Part shown: piece after piece, positions 16,518-25,322 of the stretch
How positions within the stretch are numbered: the stretch's first letter is position 1
Layout of the letters: every line of letters begins with the position of its first letter
Assembly: GCF_000265205.3 (NCBI RefSeq)
Contig: NC_018000.1
Location: forward strand, 2,046,001 to 2,110,000
Length of the DNA: 64,000 nt
Reading direction: 5' to 3'
Source: Sinorhizobium fredii USDA 257
GTDB taxonomy: Bacteria > Pseudomonadota > Alphaproteobacteria > Rhizobiales > Rhizobiaceae
Notes under the pieces: model-generated
The model's database searches: none
The model's input: the letters and a program-made list of their open reading frames with translations, nothing else
What the model was told of the DNA's origin: nothing
Program-made: the position numbers and the translations under genes

Positions 16518-16566
16518 CCACGCGCTGGTGATCTTCATAAACGACTTTTCCCGAGCGCCTGCTGAC
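16518..16566 (+). pseudogene. Short PhyR-like fragment after repeat copy 2
   Basis: CTTCATAAACGACTTTTCCC and GAGCGCCTGCTGACC closely match the DNA at about 9759-9791, which encodes the PhyR receiver stretch FPERLLT. Only this short piece remains here, which shows that the ancestral unit of both repeats included a phyR-like gene. Confidence 0.45.
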
Positions 16567-16839
16567 CCCGACGGTCTTGACCCACACTTCACCGGTCGGA
16601 TGGGAGCACATCGCTTTCTCCGGCGATTTCCTTTGGGATCGTGCCGCGAGTGCGACCGGTCGGAAACCGCTCAACCTGACCGGAAATCAGCGAGCAGCGT
16701 GACGGCGTTCAGGCTTCGTTCTACCTTAGCGTTGCTTAGCGGGAAACCAACGCTGCCCTCCCTTTGTGCGATTCCGGGCCGACGGCATCAGCAAGGAACG
16801 CCGTCGGCGGCTGCGCAAGGCGCAATCGCTGTCATTCGT

Positions 16840-17205
16840 TCAGCGAGACAGTAGACGTGTAAGGACCTCGACCAGTTCCTTTTCCGTGAAGGGCTTCTTC
16901 AGAACGGGATGATCGCGGTAACCATCTCTCATATCGTGACCGCTATATCCCGTTGAGAAAACGAACGGAACGCCGTGAGTGCCGAGCGCTTCAGCGACGG
17001 CATAGCTGTTACTGCCATTCAGATTCATATCCAGCATAGCAACATCAAAGATTTGCGCATCAATCGCCGCGAGGGCCTGATTGACCGTAGCTGCAGCAGT
17101 CACGGACTCGCATCCGAGGTCGGCCAGCATGTCTTCTATCATTATGAGGACCAGCATTTCATCCTCGACAACGAGGACGTGAAGACCGGTAAGCAATTTA
17201 TCCAT
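16840..17205 (-). CDS. Single-domain response regulator (CheY-like)
   Basis: 121 residues forming one receiver domain and nothing else: acidic pair in VVEDEM (14-16), phospho-acceptor Asp59 in VAMLDMNLNG, a Ser/Thr switch in VFSTGYSG and Lys in VLKKPFTEKEL. The ATG at 17205 shares one base with the stop of the upstream kinase (TGATG), so the pair is co-translated. Such stand-alone receivers next to HWE kinases often act as phosphate sinks or relays feeding PhyR in the general stress response; this role is inferred. Confidence 0.88.
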   Translation of the reverse strand: MDKLLTGLHVLVVEDEMLVLIMIEDMLADLGCESVTAAATVNQALAAIDAQIFDVAMLDMNLNGSNSYAVAEALGTHGVPFVFSTGYSGHDMRDGYRDHPVLKKPFTEKELVEVLTRLLSR

Positions 17206-18251
17206 CACGAGCCTTGCGGTGCAGGGAAATTGATTGTGCAAATCAGGCCGTCCGCCCGATAGTCGAGGTTCACCGTGCCTTCCAGTTCGTGAGGCAGACC
17301 GCGCTCGAGCACCCGCGACCCGAACCCTTTCCGGGACGGTGGCGTCACAGGCGGGCCATTTTTCTCCTGCCAGCGCAGGAGAAGCCTGTTGCCCTCGGAC
17401 GACGGCTCAATCATCCATGAGATCAGGACTGACCCGGCCGTGTTGGAAAACGCGCCGTACTTCACGGCATTGGTCGCGAGTTCGTGGAACGCGATGCCGA
17501 GCGCAAGGGTGACTTTCGGGGAGACGCGGATGTTGCTGCCCGTGATAACAAAGTGCTCTGACCTTCCATTTGCAACACCGAACGGCTCCAAAGCCGCCTT
17601 GATCAGATCGAACAGTCCCGCACCTTCCCAATTCTCGCGGGTCAACAGGTCGTGCGACCTGGAAAGGGCAAAGAGGCGCGACTCGATGGATTCCCGGATC
17701 ACGTTGGGATCAGAAGTATTCCGCAAAGCCTGCCAGACAATCGACTGCACCGTGGCAAGGGTGTTTTTCACGCGATGGTTCAACTCGTCGATGAGCATCC
17801 TGGACTGGGCTTCCTCCTGCTTGTGATCGGTGAGATCCACGAAGGAGGCGAAATGCTGGACTATCTCGCCGCTCTTGTCCCGAACCGGACTGATGAGGAT
17901 CGCTGACCAGAACTCGCTGCCATCCTTGCGACGGTAGCAAATCTCCGAACCGCCTTTGGTGGTGCCCGCAAACGCGGCATTAATGCGCGCCTGCGCCTCG
18001 GGATCGGTGCCCCGCGCCATCAGGAAGTCCAGCCTCTGGCCAAGCACCTCTTCCCGGTCATATCCGGATAGATCGAGAAAAGCGTCATTGACAAAAATTA
18101 TCGGATCGCCGCGCTCCTTTGCGTCCGTAAACAGCATCGGCATTCGTGTCGATTCAGCAGCGACGACGAATGGCCCAAGGTCCCTCCGAAAGCTCTCGAC
18201 TTCGGCCTCAGCAACTTTCTGGCCCTCGGACTTGATTATTATTTCAGGCAT
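17205..18251 (-). CDS. PAS/LOV-like HWE histidine kinase
   Basis: 348 residues. A PAS domain (about 30-145) has the LOV layout (PIIFVNDAFLDLSGYDREEV, then DGSEFWSAILISPVRDKSG). In place of the photoactive motif GxNCRFLQ it reads GQRLDFLM, with Leu74 where Cys would be, so it cannot form the flavin-cysteinyl adduct. The HWE kinase core follows: H-box ELNHRVKNTL with His159, N-box FHELATNAVKYGA and the WQE motif. No membrane segment is visible, so it is cytosolic. It is co-translated with the receiver at 16840. In related bacteria such kinases feed the general stress response. Confidence 0.88.
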   Translation of the reverse strand: MPEIIIKSEGQKVAEAEVESFRRDLGPFVVAAESTRMPMLFTDAKERGDPIIFVNDAFLDLSGYDREEVLGQRLDFLMARGTDPEAQARINAAFAGTTKGGSEICYRRKDGSEFWSAILISPVRDKSGEIVQHFASFVDLTDHKQEEAQSRMLIDELNHRVKNTLATVQSIVWQALRNTSDPNVIRESIESRLFALSRSHDLLTRENWEGAGLFDLIKAALEPFGVANGRSEHFVITGSNIRVSPKVTLALGIAFHELATNAVKYGAFSNTAGSVLISWMIEPSSEGNRLLLRWQEKNGPPVTPPSRKGFGSRVLERGLPHELEGTVNLDYRADGLICTINFPAPQGS

Positions 18252-18425
18252 GCCTTGGCTTTGTCTGGTTGTTGAGCGGACCGCAGCCAGTCAGCGACTT
18301 CATAAACCGCGATAAACCGCGCAGTATTTTAGAGAAATCTGCCGCCACTGGGAAAGAAGCTATGCCTTTCCTCTTAGCGGCCATCTGCCCGAATGAACAC
18401 CAAAACAGAAATACGGCTTGAGGGG

Positions 18426-18509
18426 TCAGTACCAGCGACCGCGGCCGAACCAGCCGCCCCCCAACAGAACAAGGATCAACAATATTATGAGAAGCGTGGT
18501 GACATCCAT
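18426..18509 (-). CDS. Membrane micropeptide 2 (GGGWFGRGRWY tail), 27 aa
   Basis: MDVTTLLIILLILVLLGGGW then FGRGRWY: a paralogue of the peptides at 13089 and 37109. The ATG at 18509 follows AAGGAGACTCGC, an excellent ribosome site, and an exact EcfG promoter lies 85 bp upstream. It is transcribed leftward toward the kinase-receiver operon but ends 175 bp before it. One transmembrane helix with a basic-aromatic tail is all it encodes. Function unknown. Confidence 0.75.
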   Translation of the reverse strand: MDVTTLLIILLILVLLGGGWFGRGRWY

Positions 18510-18593
18510 GCGAGTCTCCTTGAGTGCTCCAGAAACCCCTCGCAGCCATCATCGCTGAAGGGGGTGCCGGGTCGACGCACTCCGATCTTGAAC

Positions 18594-18618
18594 AACGTTC
18601 TTCACGCTTTCTTGTTCC
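18594..18618 (-). promoter_or_regulatory. EcfG-type promoter, membrane micropeptide 2
   Basis: On the minus strand GGAAC, 16 bases, CGTT. Exact consensus, upstream of the 27-aa peptide. Confidence 0.7.
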
Positions 18619-19082
18619 AGTGGAACGAATAGACATGCACAGTAAGATCAGTGGCGAAGATTTTCGCCTGCCGGGCCTCTGGACGCCTGCCTGGGAGTGG
18701 CCGAGAGCGATCTCTCCTGACATTTAACCTAAGGGAACCGAAAACAATGCGTGCTGCCGTCATGCAGGATCCGGCCGACATGATCGTCAGCCCTACCGCC
18801 GGAGGCCGATTCGCCGCAAGCCGGTTACCTCTGCCCCGGCCCCCCCTTGCGTCTGCCATTCCGACCCACTGGCGGCCGTGATACTCACCGTCTCGAAGTG
18901 GAAATCGCTCTATCAAGTCGGCGACGGGCAAGAGATCGGGCGCTTCCGCTAGAGCGCGCGCCATGGCTTCATTCTGGGGATCGCGGCATCCAAAATTAAA
19001 ACTAAGGCGATCGACACGTTTTCCGGGCTCCCAGGTCACCGCCACGGACGCATGATCCGTAGCTCGTAATTCATTGACGTCG
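18619..19082. other. Gene-poor stretch with possible gene fragments
   Basis: About 460 bp. At 18747 the plus strand reads MRAAVMQDPADMIVS, like the start of a zinc-type alcohol dehydrogenase, but similarity ends after 15 codons. A long minus-strand frame (18602-19045) is compositionally odd and matches nothing I know. Confidence 0.4.
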
Positions 19083-19108
19083 TTAACTTCCGATCAAATC
19101 CTGGCGTT
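19083..19108 (+). promoter_or_regulatory. Degenerate EcfG-like promoter, PRC-barrel copy 2
   Basis: TTAAC, 17 bases, CGTT at the position where copy 1 has GGAAC-N17-CGTT. The two leading G of the -35 box are lost, so this duplicate may respond less to stress. Confidence 0.4.
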
Positions 19109-19141
19109 AGGGGTTCCTGAACTTCCTCAAGGAGCGGGTCC

Positions 19142-19537
19142 ATGCAACGTATTCTGATTGCCCTTGCAGCTACGACGATGATTGTTGGAACGGCTGCGGC
19201 GCAGACGGCTGAAACCACCACCACCGAAACCTTCGTCACCGCCAAGCCGACCGACGTGCTGAGCTACAATCTCGTCAATCTCAACGTGACCAATACTGCC
19301 AATGAATCGATCGGGGAGATCAAAGATCTGGTCCTCTCGGAAGGTCAGCTGGCTGGCTATATCGTGTCCGTCGGAGGGGTCCTCGGGATGGGCGAGCGCT
19401 ACGTTGTCGTCAGCCCGAAGGCGGTCAAAATCACCTACGTCGAAACCGACAAAAAGTGGACGGCTGTGATGGATGCGACCAAGGATCAGCTCAAGGCGGC
19501 CCCGGAGTTCAAATACGAGGGCCGCTGGAAACGCTAG
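19142..19537 (+). CDS. Exported PRC-barrel protein, copy 2
   Basis: 131 residues, differing from the protein at 11104 at only about seven positions (for example Q2 for R2, T-for-I in FVTAKP, NTANES, VETDKK). The signal peptide and PRC-barrel strands are unchanged, so selection on the protein has continued since duplication. Upstream similarity starts about 60 bp before the ATG (GGGTTCCTGAAC). Here the EcfG -35 box is altered. No DUF883 gene follows this copy. Confidence 0.9.
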   Translation: MQRILIALAATTMIVGTAAAQTAETTTTETFVTAKPTDVLSYNLVNLNVTNTANESIGEIKDLVLSEGQLAGYIVSVGGVLGMGERYVVVSPKAVKITYVETDKKWTAVMDATKDQLKAAPEFKYEGRWKR

Positions 19538-20010
19538 TTCGCAACGACGCCGGAGGTTCCGTTCCGGAACCTCAACCTTCTAAGTACGCCGCTACCGAAT
19601 CCAGATCGCTTCGTGCCACCGAGATCTCGACTGAGCAGAGCGGAGCTTAATCGCTTTTCTCGAGAAAGGGTTCCTCGACGTTGTCCCCTCGGCGTCACGA
19701 CCTCATCGCCAAATATCATGCCGATGAAATTGCGCGTGACACCCTCCTGCCTCTCGATTTGAACGCCGGCAGCAACCGCAAGCGTCGTTGCGAAGGCAAA
19801 TACGGCATCTCTGCGAACGCGATCGCCGCCTTTCATGCCTATCCCGAGCTGTGCAGGAATTTTTGTGAAGCCATACCTGCCGTCGCGCGGTACACCGATG
19901 AAGTCGGTAGTTAAGCCGAAAGGTTCGGCTTCCGCACTCTCGCGTGCCAAGGAACCCGCAAGCACAACAACAGCGACGCGCATGAGAAGACGTTTAAGAA
20001 GTGAATTCAT
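19534..20010 (-). CDS. Hypothetical exported protein
   Basis: From an ATG at 20010 with AAAGG six bases upstream, the frame starts [20 protein letters not shown], a plausible signal peptide, and continues with [29 protein letters not shown] and [16 protein letters not shown]. The last 45 residues fall in DNA that is similar to the 3' tail of the YihY gene at 23600, so the C-terminus is probably a fusion artefact of recombination. I do not recognise a family. It overlaps the stop codon of the PRC-barrel gene on the other strand by four bases. Confidence 0.45.
   Translation of the reverse strand: MNSLLKRLLMRVAVVVLAGSLARESAEAEPFGLTTDFIGVPRDGRYGFTKIPAQLGIGMKGGDRVRRDAVFAFATTLAVAAGVQIERQEGVTRNFIGMIFGDEVVTPRGQRRGTLSREKRLSSALLSRDLGGTKRSGFGSGVLRRLRFRNGTSGVVAN
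19582..19667. repeat. Repeat of the YihY 3' tail, copy 1
   Basis: About 85 bp similar to 23525-23616, which spans the end of the YihY gene (coding for EKSD and the stop) and its downstream flank. Here the minus strand reads LEKSD then stop in the same context. It is a scar of a second yihY copy. Confidence 0.55.
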
Positions 20011-20073
20011 GGATTACCTTTTCTTCCAGCAGGCCGCGTTTTGCGGCAGCCGGAAAGCGAACACGCCCGCCAT

Positions 20074-20101
20074 TAGAAAAAGCCCCGCACGGTGGCGGGG
20101 C
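20074..20101 (-). terminator. Rho-independent terminator of the 100-aa gene
   Basis: On the minus strand GCCCCGC-CACCGT-GCGGGGC is followed by TTTTTCTA, about 95 bp after the stop codon at 20197. Confidence 0.75.
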
Positions 20102-20196
20102 AAGTCCGCATAAAGCGCGATCTTCAACGTTCTGATCACATCGGCGGCATCGACGAGACCATCGCTGGCGACCGTCTGCCGCAAGGCGTCAGGTAT

Positions 20197-20499
20197 TTAG
20201 ACCCCCTCAGCCACTCCGCGCTGCGACAGAACTTGTACCAGACTGTCGCAATCGGCGTTTTGGCCCGCAAGCAAGGTTACCGGATCAACAACTCCTACAC
20301 CGACGCCCACAGCATTTGCAGCCGCCCAAGCCCAATCTTCCTGGGCTCGTTGGAGAAGTCTCGGAGCCTCCGCAGCAATGCACGCCCGTCCTGAATGGAC
20401 AATCTCAGCTGATGGCACGCCCTGAAGGCGCTCGGATACTTCCGCCTGCAGCGGTCCTATGACAAGGATGGCGAAGAGATAGCTTATGAATTCGGACAC
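20197..20499 (-). CDS. Small exported hypothetical protein, 100 aa
   Basis: The GTG at 20499 follows CGGGAGAATGTA. A short hydrophobic start (VSEFISYLFAILVIGPLQAE) is a signal peptide or anchor. Two cysteines follow (GRACIAAEAP, NADCDSLV), which could form one disulfide, with AQEDWAWAAANAVGVGVG between them. Small proteins of this pattern are common in rhizobia and lack a known role. The gene has its own terminator at 20074. The longer open frame to 20679 is not supported. Confidence 0.6.
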   Translation of the reverse strand: MSEFISYLFAILVIGPLQAEVSERLQGVPSAEIVHSGRACIAAEAPRLLQRAQEDWAWAAANAVGVGVGVVDPVTLLAGQNADCDSLVQVLSQRGVAEGV

Positions 20500-20722
20500 T
20501 ACATTCTCCCGGTTGTTCCGGGAGAGATATAAGGGTGGGTGCAGACCGGCACCAGAGGGACGAGCGTGACCTTGCGAAAGTAAACCTCTCTGAATCCGAT
20601 TGAGATGATCGCAAGTTAGCGAGCGGTCAGCTCTCCTGAGCTCGCTATACTCTTCATTGCCTCGTGAACGGCCGAACAATGCCTTTCTTAAATGGCATCC
20701 ATTAGCTGCGAGAACTCATTAT

Positions 20723-21718
20723 TTATTGCTCCTCGGGGACCGGACCGATCTCTGAATTTCCACTAGTCTCGTTGGCAACTCGCCTCATTGCGCGCGCCAG
20801 GCGCCGGATTCGGAGCGCCCGATTCATTTCACCACCAAATATGAGAACCAATGCCGCCAAATAGATGAAGTACAACGCTGCTATTACACCGGCGATTCCG
20901 GCGTAGTAGCTTGCATAATCGGCAAAGCGGGCAAGATACCACGAGAAAATTATCGCCAACGATAACCAGACCAGAACTGTGAAGAACACACCAGGCCATA
21001 TATTGGAAAAGTGTGTCCGGCGTGCAGGCAGAACGATATGTGCTGCGAACAGCGCCACCGTCAGAATAGCGGCAGCGGATGGATATCGCATCATTTCGAA
21101 TGCCGAAAACGTAGGCTGGAACCCGGGAAGAAGCCGATTAGCCAGCGAACCCAATAAGGGGGCCAGCACCAACAGGTAAGCGACGATGACGAATACGAGC
21201 CCACCTCCGACCACCACCAGGACCTGAAGGATATAGATCCACAGAACAGATCGATGTTCCTTAATGTCGTACGCGCGGTTGAGTCCCACACGGACGCTGT
21301 CGACCCCACCTACCGCAAACCATATTGTGAGAAAGATGCCGATCCCGGCTATGCCGCCGCGCCGTTCTGTGACCACAGCGCGAACCTCCGAAACCAGTGT
21401 GTCCACCAATGGGGCCGGAACGATCGCAATTAAAAATTCGATAAGCCGACTCGCCATTCCGGGATCGCCTATGAAAGCAGTAAGCGAGCTGATAAAAATC
21501 AGAAAGGGAAACATCGCCAACACGGGTCGAAAGGCGATATTTCCCGCCAGAGACATTGCCTCGTCGTCCCAGAGCCGAAGCACCGCTTCACGCAGGACCG
21601 CTTGTGCCGAGCGCCAGCCGCGACCTCGTAACAATTCAGTCGCATCTTCGCTGAGAATGCCAGAATGGCTGTTGCCTTCATACAGTCGGCCGCCAGGATC
21701 ATCACTCAAAAGGTTCAC
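20723..21718 (-). CDS. YihY/BrkB family membrane protein, copy 1
   Basis: 331 residues. After a soluble start, six hydrophobic segments follow the YihY order: SLAGNIAFRPVLAMFPFLIF, GIAGIGIFLTIWFAVGGVDS, ILQVLVVVGGGLVFVIVAYL, AILTVALFAAHIVLP, FFTVLVWLSLAIIFSWYLAR and YYAGIAGVIAALYFIYLAAL, ending in a basic cytoplasmic tail. The signature asymmetry with N-A-Y-D (LNRAYDIKE) is present. YihY proteins are inner-membrane proteins of uncertain transport function. No EcfG site was found upstream, unlike the second copy at 23600. Confidence 0.85.
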   Translation of the reverse strand: MNLLSDDPGGRLYEGNSHSGILSEDATELLRGRGWRSAQAVLREAVLRLWDDEAMSLAGNIAFRPVLAMFPFLIFISSLTAFIGDPGMASRLIEFLIAIVPAPLVDTLVSEVRAVVTERRGGIAGIGIFLTIWFAVGGVDSVRVGLNRAYDIKEHRSVLWIYILQVLVVVGGGLVFVIVAYLLVLAPLLGSLANRLLPGFQPTFSAFEMMRYPSAAAILTVALFAAHIVLPARRTHFSNIWPGVFFTVLVWLSLAIIFSWYLARFADYASYYAGIAGVIAALYFIYLAALVLIFGGEMNRALRIRRLARAMRRVANETSGNSEIGPVPEEQ

Positions 21719-22139
21719 TCGAGCCTGTCGATAGACTACCCTTCGGGCGCGGACGATTTATGGGGTTGATACGCTGACAAAGTGCGGGCGTCTTCACAGC
21801 TAGGCGATCGGGGCTACAAAAGGGATGCCCATCGATGGGTGAGACACGAGCGCAACCGATAAGCACCATCGTCATCATTATCTCCCAAAAATGCAGAAAT
21901 ACGGCTCGGAAATGCCATTTCAAGCCGATCACCACGGCCTTCTGATCTTTTTTCTTTTCTCATTTTGGCTTGGGAAACGGACGAGCCGAAGGTGGCAATT
22001 TCGGTCATGAGAGCTGATGGGCTGCTATGCAGCTGCGCCGAAATTTCCAGCACTGAGCGGCCGGACCTGCTTTTTCACCAAGTTCCTATGAAGGCCGCAC
22101 CTGCCAGCAGCGCACCGGTTTGAATGTTCGCCGAAACGG
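21719..22139. other. Gene-free stretch
   Basis: About 420 bp between the YihY gene and the broken kinase. I see no gene, promoter match or repeat. Frames on both strands look random. Confidence 0.5.
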
Positions 22140-23211
22140 TCAGGGAGCGCTGTGCCTGAAACTAATCGTTGCGCGTGTGCCCTGACCCGGAGTGGAGATC
22201 ACTTGGAGATCAGCTTTAGAGTTTTCGCGCAGCGATTGCGCGATCAACTCGCCAAGCTTGCCGTGTTTGGGCCAAGTCTCCCCCTCAGGGAGACCTATTC
22301 CGTCGTCCGCAACGATCACACGATAAGCACCATCCTCAAAGGTGCTTCGCAGTGTGATTACCCCTCCTTCTCGCCCGGTGAAAGCATGCTTGAGCGCATT
22401 GGTGAGCAGTTCGTTGACGACCAGCCCAGTTGGCATGGCGACGTTAATCGAAACAGGATAGGGGTCAATTTTCATTGTCAAGGCTGACCCCATCGCAAGC
22501 GTTCGACGCCATGACGGCCGATGCGATCTGACTGATATAGATGCCAAGATCGACATTCTGGCCGCTCTCTCCCCTTGCCAGGGCCTGATACAGGGTCGTC
22601 AGTGCTTCAACCCGGCCGGCCAACCTTTCGAAGGACCGTGTGTCTGGGGCCGGGTTGCTGCGTGCTTCGAGGCGGATTAGTGTCGTTATCATCTGAAGGT
22701 TGTTCTTCACACGATGTTGCAGCTCCCGAAGTAGGAGATCCTGCTCTTTGATACGATTTTCGAGCTCCTCGCGTTCGGCCTGCTTGTGCTCGGTCACATC
22801 CACAAGTGCGACGAGGCGGAAACACGGCGTTCCCTCATCGTCTTCAACCACGCTTGAATAAACGTCGATTATGATCGTCGTGTCCCCCGCACTTCTTTTG
22901 AAGGTTCCAACGCGATCGGTCTGAATGACGACGGCTTGACCGAGCGATGACACCTCCTGCGCGACGGCAGCCTCTGCTTCAAGCACGCCCCACTCTCTGT
23001 TCTCAACCTCCGCCGCGGTCAACCCTGAGAGGCTCTCGAACTCAGGGTTGGCGTAGATGATCCGCTCGCCCCGACTACCAATTTTAGAGATGACGAGAGC
23101 GATCGGCACTTGATCGAGAAATCGTTTGAATTGTTTGTTTTCGAGAGCTTCCGCCATATCGGCATTGCCGAGAAGTCGGTCGACTTGTTCAGGCAAATGG
23201 TCGGAGGTCAT
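22140..23211 (-). pseudogene. PAS-HisKA_2 sensor kinase, frameshifted between phosphoacceptor and ATPase domains
   Basis: From ATG 23211 (MTSDHLPEQVDRLLGNADMA) a PAS domain (IIYANPEFESLSGLTAAEVE) leads to the HisKA_2 H-box ELQHRVKNNLQMITTL. The frame ends at 22465 after CDGVSLDNEN. The next frame picks up at LTMKIDPYPVSINVAMPTGL, with the N-box VVNELLTNALKHAF and the G-box VADDGIGLPEG, ending FRHSAP. A one-base change near 22485 joins them. A receiver partner is not adjacent. The kinase is inactive as written. Confidence 0.82.
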
Positions 23212-23599
23212 TTCGAGTCCCCAGTTAGGAATAGAAGTGTAACAGAAACATCGAAGTGCCAAAATGCGTCAGGAGCAATATCGGCGTGCGCTGGTATCAT
23301 GACGCCGTCGTTTGATACTCGACACAAGAAGCCCCCAATTATCCCTAACAAAGTATGGTTTTTGGAGTTATGGCGGCTCTGCGACATGTACAAGGTCCGC
23401 TCCGGGGCCTCGGCGTGAATTTGCGCGCCGAACGAACTTCAGCTCGGGGTCGCACGAGACCTTCGGTCATCCAGATTTGCGGTCGTGGATCGAGCGGCCG
23501 CCTCCCCTCGCCCTCTTCGCGCCGTGAATACACGCCGCGACCGAATCCAGATCGGTTCTGCCACCGAAGGGGATCGATCTCGACCGGACAGAGCGGAGC
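23212..23599. other. Gene-free stretch with the YihY-tail repeat
   Basis: No convincing gene in about 390 bp. 23525-23616 is the second copy of the repeat at 19582-19667 and runs into the 3' end of the YihY gene. Confidence 0.5.
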
Positions 23600-24589
23600 T
23601 CAATCGCTTTTTTCGCCGAGCGTATCGGCCACATAGGCGTCGCGCTCGCCCATTTTCTGGGGCTGGCCAGTCGTGGAATCGCGCGCCGTCTGGTGTTCCA
23701 ATTCGGCGTTGAGCTCCGCCCCGATGATGATGATCATCGTCGATACCCAAATCCACAGCATGAAGCCGATCAATGCGCCCATTGCGCCGTAGGTCGCGTT
23801 ATAGTCCGCGAAGTTATCGATGTAGAATGAAAACAGAAGCGACGCTGGGAACCAGCAGAGCGTGCTGAACGCCGCGCCCCAAGTGAGCCACCTCAGCTTC
23901 GGTGGATCTCGATCGGGCCCGTATCGGTAAACCAGGGCTATGGCGGCGCCAATCAGCAGCAAGAGCACGGGCCAGCGCGCAATCCTTGCGAGCCTTTCGA
24001 GCCATTGGTCGAGCGGCAGAAAGGCAAGGGCTGCCGGCAAAACCGCGATGGCAGCGATCAGCACGGCCGTGATCAGGAGACCACCCGCCGTAAAGCCAAG
24101 GGTAAGCAGCGTCAGTCGGATGAAACCGCGCTCTTCGACTTCGTCATAGGCGATGTTCATCGCCTCGAAGAGTGCTGCCACCCCGTTACGTGCACTCCAG
24201 AGTGCGATGAGCAGCCCGGCAATGAAGCCGATGCTCAGACTGGAGGTCTTCTGTGACGTGATGGCCTGCAACTGATCCGTCACAAGCTGAAGTGATTGCG
24301 CCGGCAGGATGCCCGCCAAAAAAGTGATCTGCTCGCCAATGGCGGCCGGGTCGGAAATGAGGCCGTAGATAGATACCAGCGAGGTCAGTGCCGGAAACAG
24401 GGCGAGAAGAATGTAGAATGTAACGCCGGCCGCGACGAGCGCCACCCGGTCTTCGCTGACCTGCGAGACCACGCGCCAGAAAATGTCACGCAGGCCGCGC
24501 GCCGGGATGTCGCCGGGGGTAGCAGCGGTCCGTCCCCTCCCCGGATCCTCCCGTTCCGCAGCCTCTTCTTGGTTTTCGTGGGGATTCAT
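23600..24589 (-). CDS. YihY/BrkB family membrane protein, copy 2
   Basis: 329 residues. A charged N-terminal tail (MNPHENQEEAAEREDPGRGR) precedes the YihY core: LVAAGVTFYILLALFPALTS, LSIGFIAGLLIALWSARNGV, NIAYDEVEERGFI, three further hydrophobic helices, and YGAMGALIGFMLWIWVSTMI, with a charged tail ending GEKSD. It is only distantly related to the copy at 20723. An exact EcfG promoter lies about 90 bp upstream, placing it in the stress regulon. A repeat of its 3' end at 19582 shows that a second copy once existed there. Confidence 0.88.
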   Translation of the reverse strand: MNPHENQEEAAEREDPGRGRTAATPGDIPARGLRDIFWRVVSQVSEDRVALVAAGVTFYILLALFPALTSLVSIYGLISDPAAIGEQITFLAGILPAQSLQLVTDQLQAITSQKTSSLSIGFIAGLLIALWSARNGVAALFEAMNIAYDEVEERGFIRLTLLTLGFTAGGLLITAVLIAAIAVLPAALAFLPLDQWLERLARIARWPVLLLLIGAAIALVYRYGPDRDPPKLRWLTWGAAFSTLCWFPASLLFSFYIDNFADYNATYGAMGALIGFMLWIWVSTMIIIIGAELNAELEHQTARDSTTGQPQKMGERDAYVADTLGEKSD

Positions 24590-24679
24590 TTTACGACCTC
24601 ATAGCCGAGCGTTCCAAAGAAGTGGCCACTCGGCTCGCGCGGTGGGCTCGATGCTTTCTGGCTAGTGAGTTTCCATACA

Positions 24680-24704
24680 AACGGGCCACTGTATGCCTTG
24701 TTCC
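24680..24704 (-). promoter_or_regulatory. EcfG-type promoter, YihY copy 2
   Basis: On the minus strand GGAAC, 16 bases, CGTT, 91 bp upstream of the YihY start. Exact consensus. Confidence 0.7.
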
Positions 24705-24727
24705 GTGGGTACGCGGGGTGAGGACAG

Positions 24728-25141
24728 GTGAAAGATTTCTGGCCTCAGATCGAATGCACGAAGGAAATTGTCTACCGAGGTCGTAATGCCGTGCCTCCCG
24801 TGCTCTGCGGGTGCGGGAACATTTTCCTGCCGGCACCGTTCAACGCGGCAAATGTCGCGGCGAGCTCCCGTGAGGCGGCCATGGATATGAGGAAAGCAGG
24901 CAAAGCGCGGCTGTTTTTGGCGGTTCCTGAACTGCGTGAAAGCGCCTGGATGAGTGGCGATCTGGTCTTCATGAAGCTCTGCGAGGAATACAAGCGTGCA
25001 TGTCTACGTCGCGACGCTCTTCGATGTTCCGTGCGTAGCGACGACTCGGCGCTGATTGTGACCGAGCAGCAGTGTCATGATTTGGAAGCTGCTACCATCG
25101 ACTACGTCAGAGCACACGTCAGTTTCCCAGGTCTCGTTTAA
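24728..25141 (+). CDS. Hypothetical protein
   Basis: An open frame of 137 residues starting with GTG. The convincing part begins at an internal ATG (24884, MDMRKAGKARLF) and holds LVFMKLCEEYKRACLRRDAL and HDLEAATIDYVRAHVS, a helical, charged protein with several cysteines. The 50 residues before it look random, so the true start may be 24884. No family is recognised. It is divergent from the YihY gene and ends just before IS66 debris. Confidence 0.45.
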   Translation: MKDFWPQIECTKEIVYRGRNAVPPVLCGCGNIFLPAPFNAANVAASSREAAMDMRKAGKARLFLAVPELRESAWMSGDLVFMKLCEEYKRACLRRDALRCSVRSDDSALIVTEQQCHDLEAATIDYVRAHVSFPGLV

Positions 25142-25322
25142 TCGACGGCGGGACGACGGGTTATCTTTGGCGTCTCTCAGAGCGACGGCGGTTCGCTCTA
25201 CGGGCGATAATGAAGACGGCCTGCCAACTCTGACGCGTGAACTCGCTGCTGATTTGTCGCACTTTTCGAATTTACCCTTCAAATTCAAGGATTTCGGTAG
25301 TGAAACCTTATGCTACCCGTAA

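Noticed and set aside
18747..18795. Start of an alcohol dehydrogenase (MRAAVMQDPADMIVS)
   Set aside because: Only 15 codons are similar; too little to report as a gene or pseudogene.
18602..19045. 147-codon minus-strand frame beginning MAVTWEPGKRVDRLSF
   Set aside because: Composition looks random in the second half, no ribosome site, and it covers the promoter of the micropeptide on the same strand.
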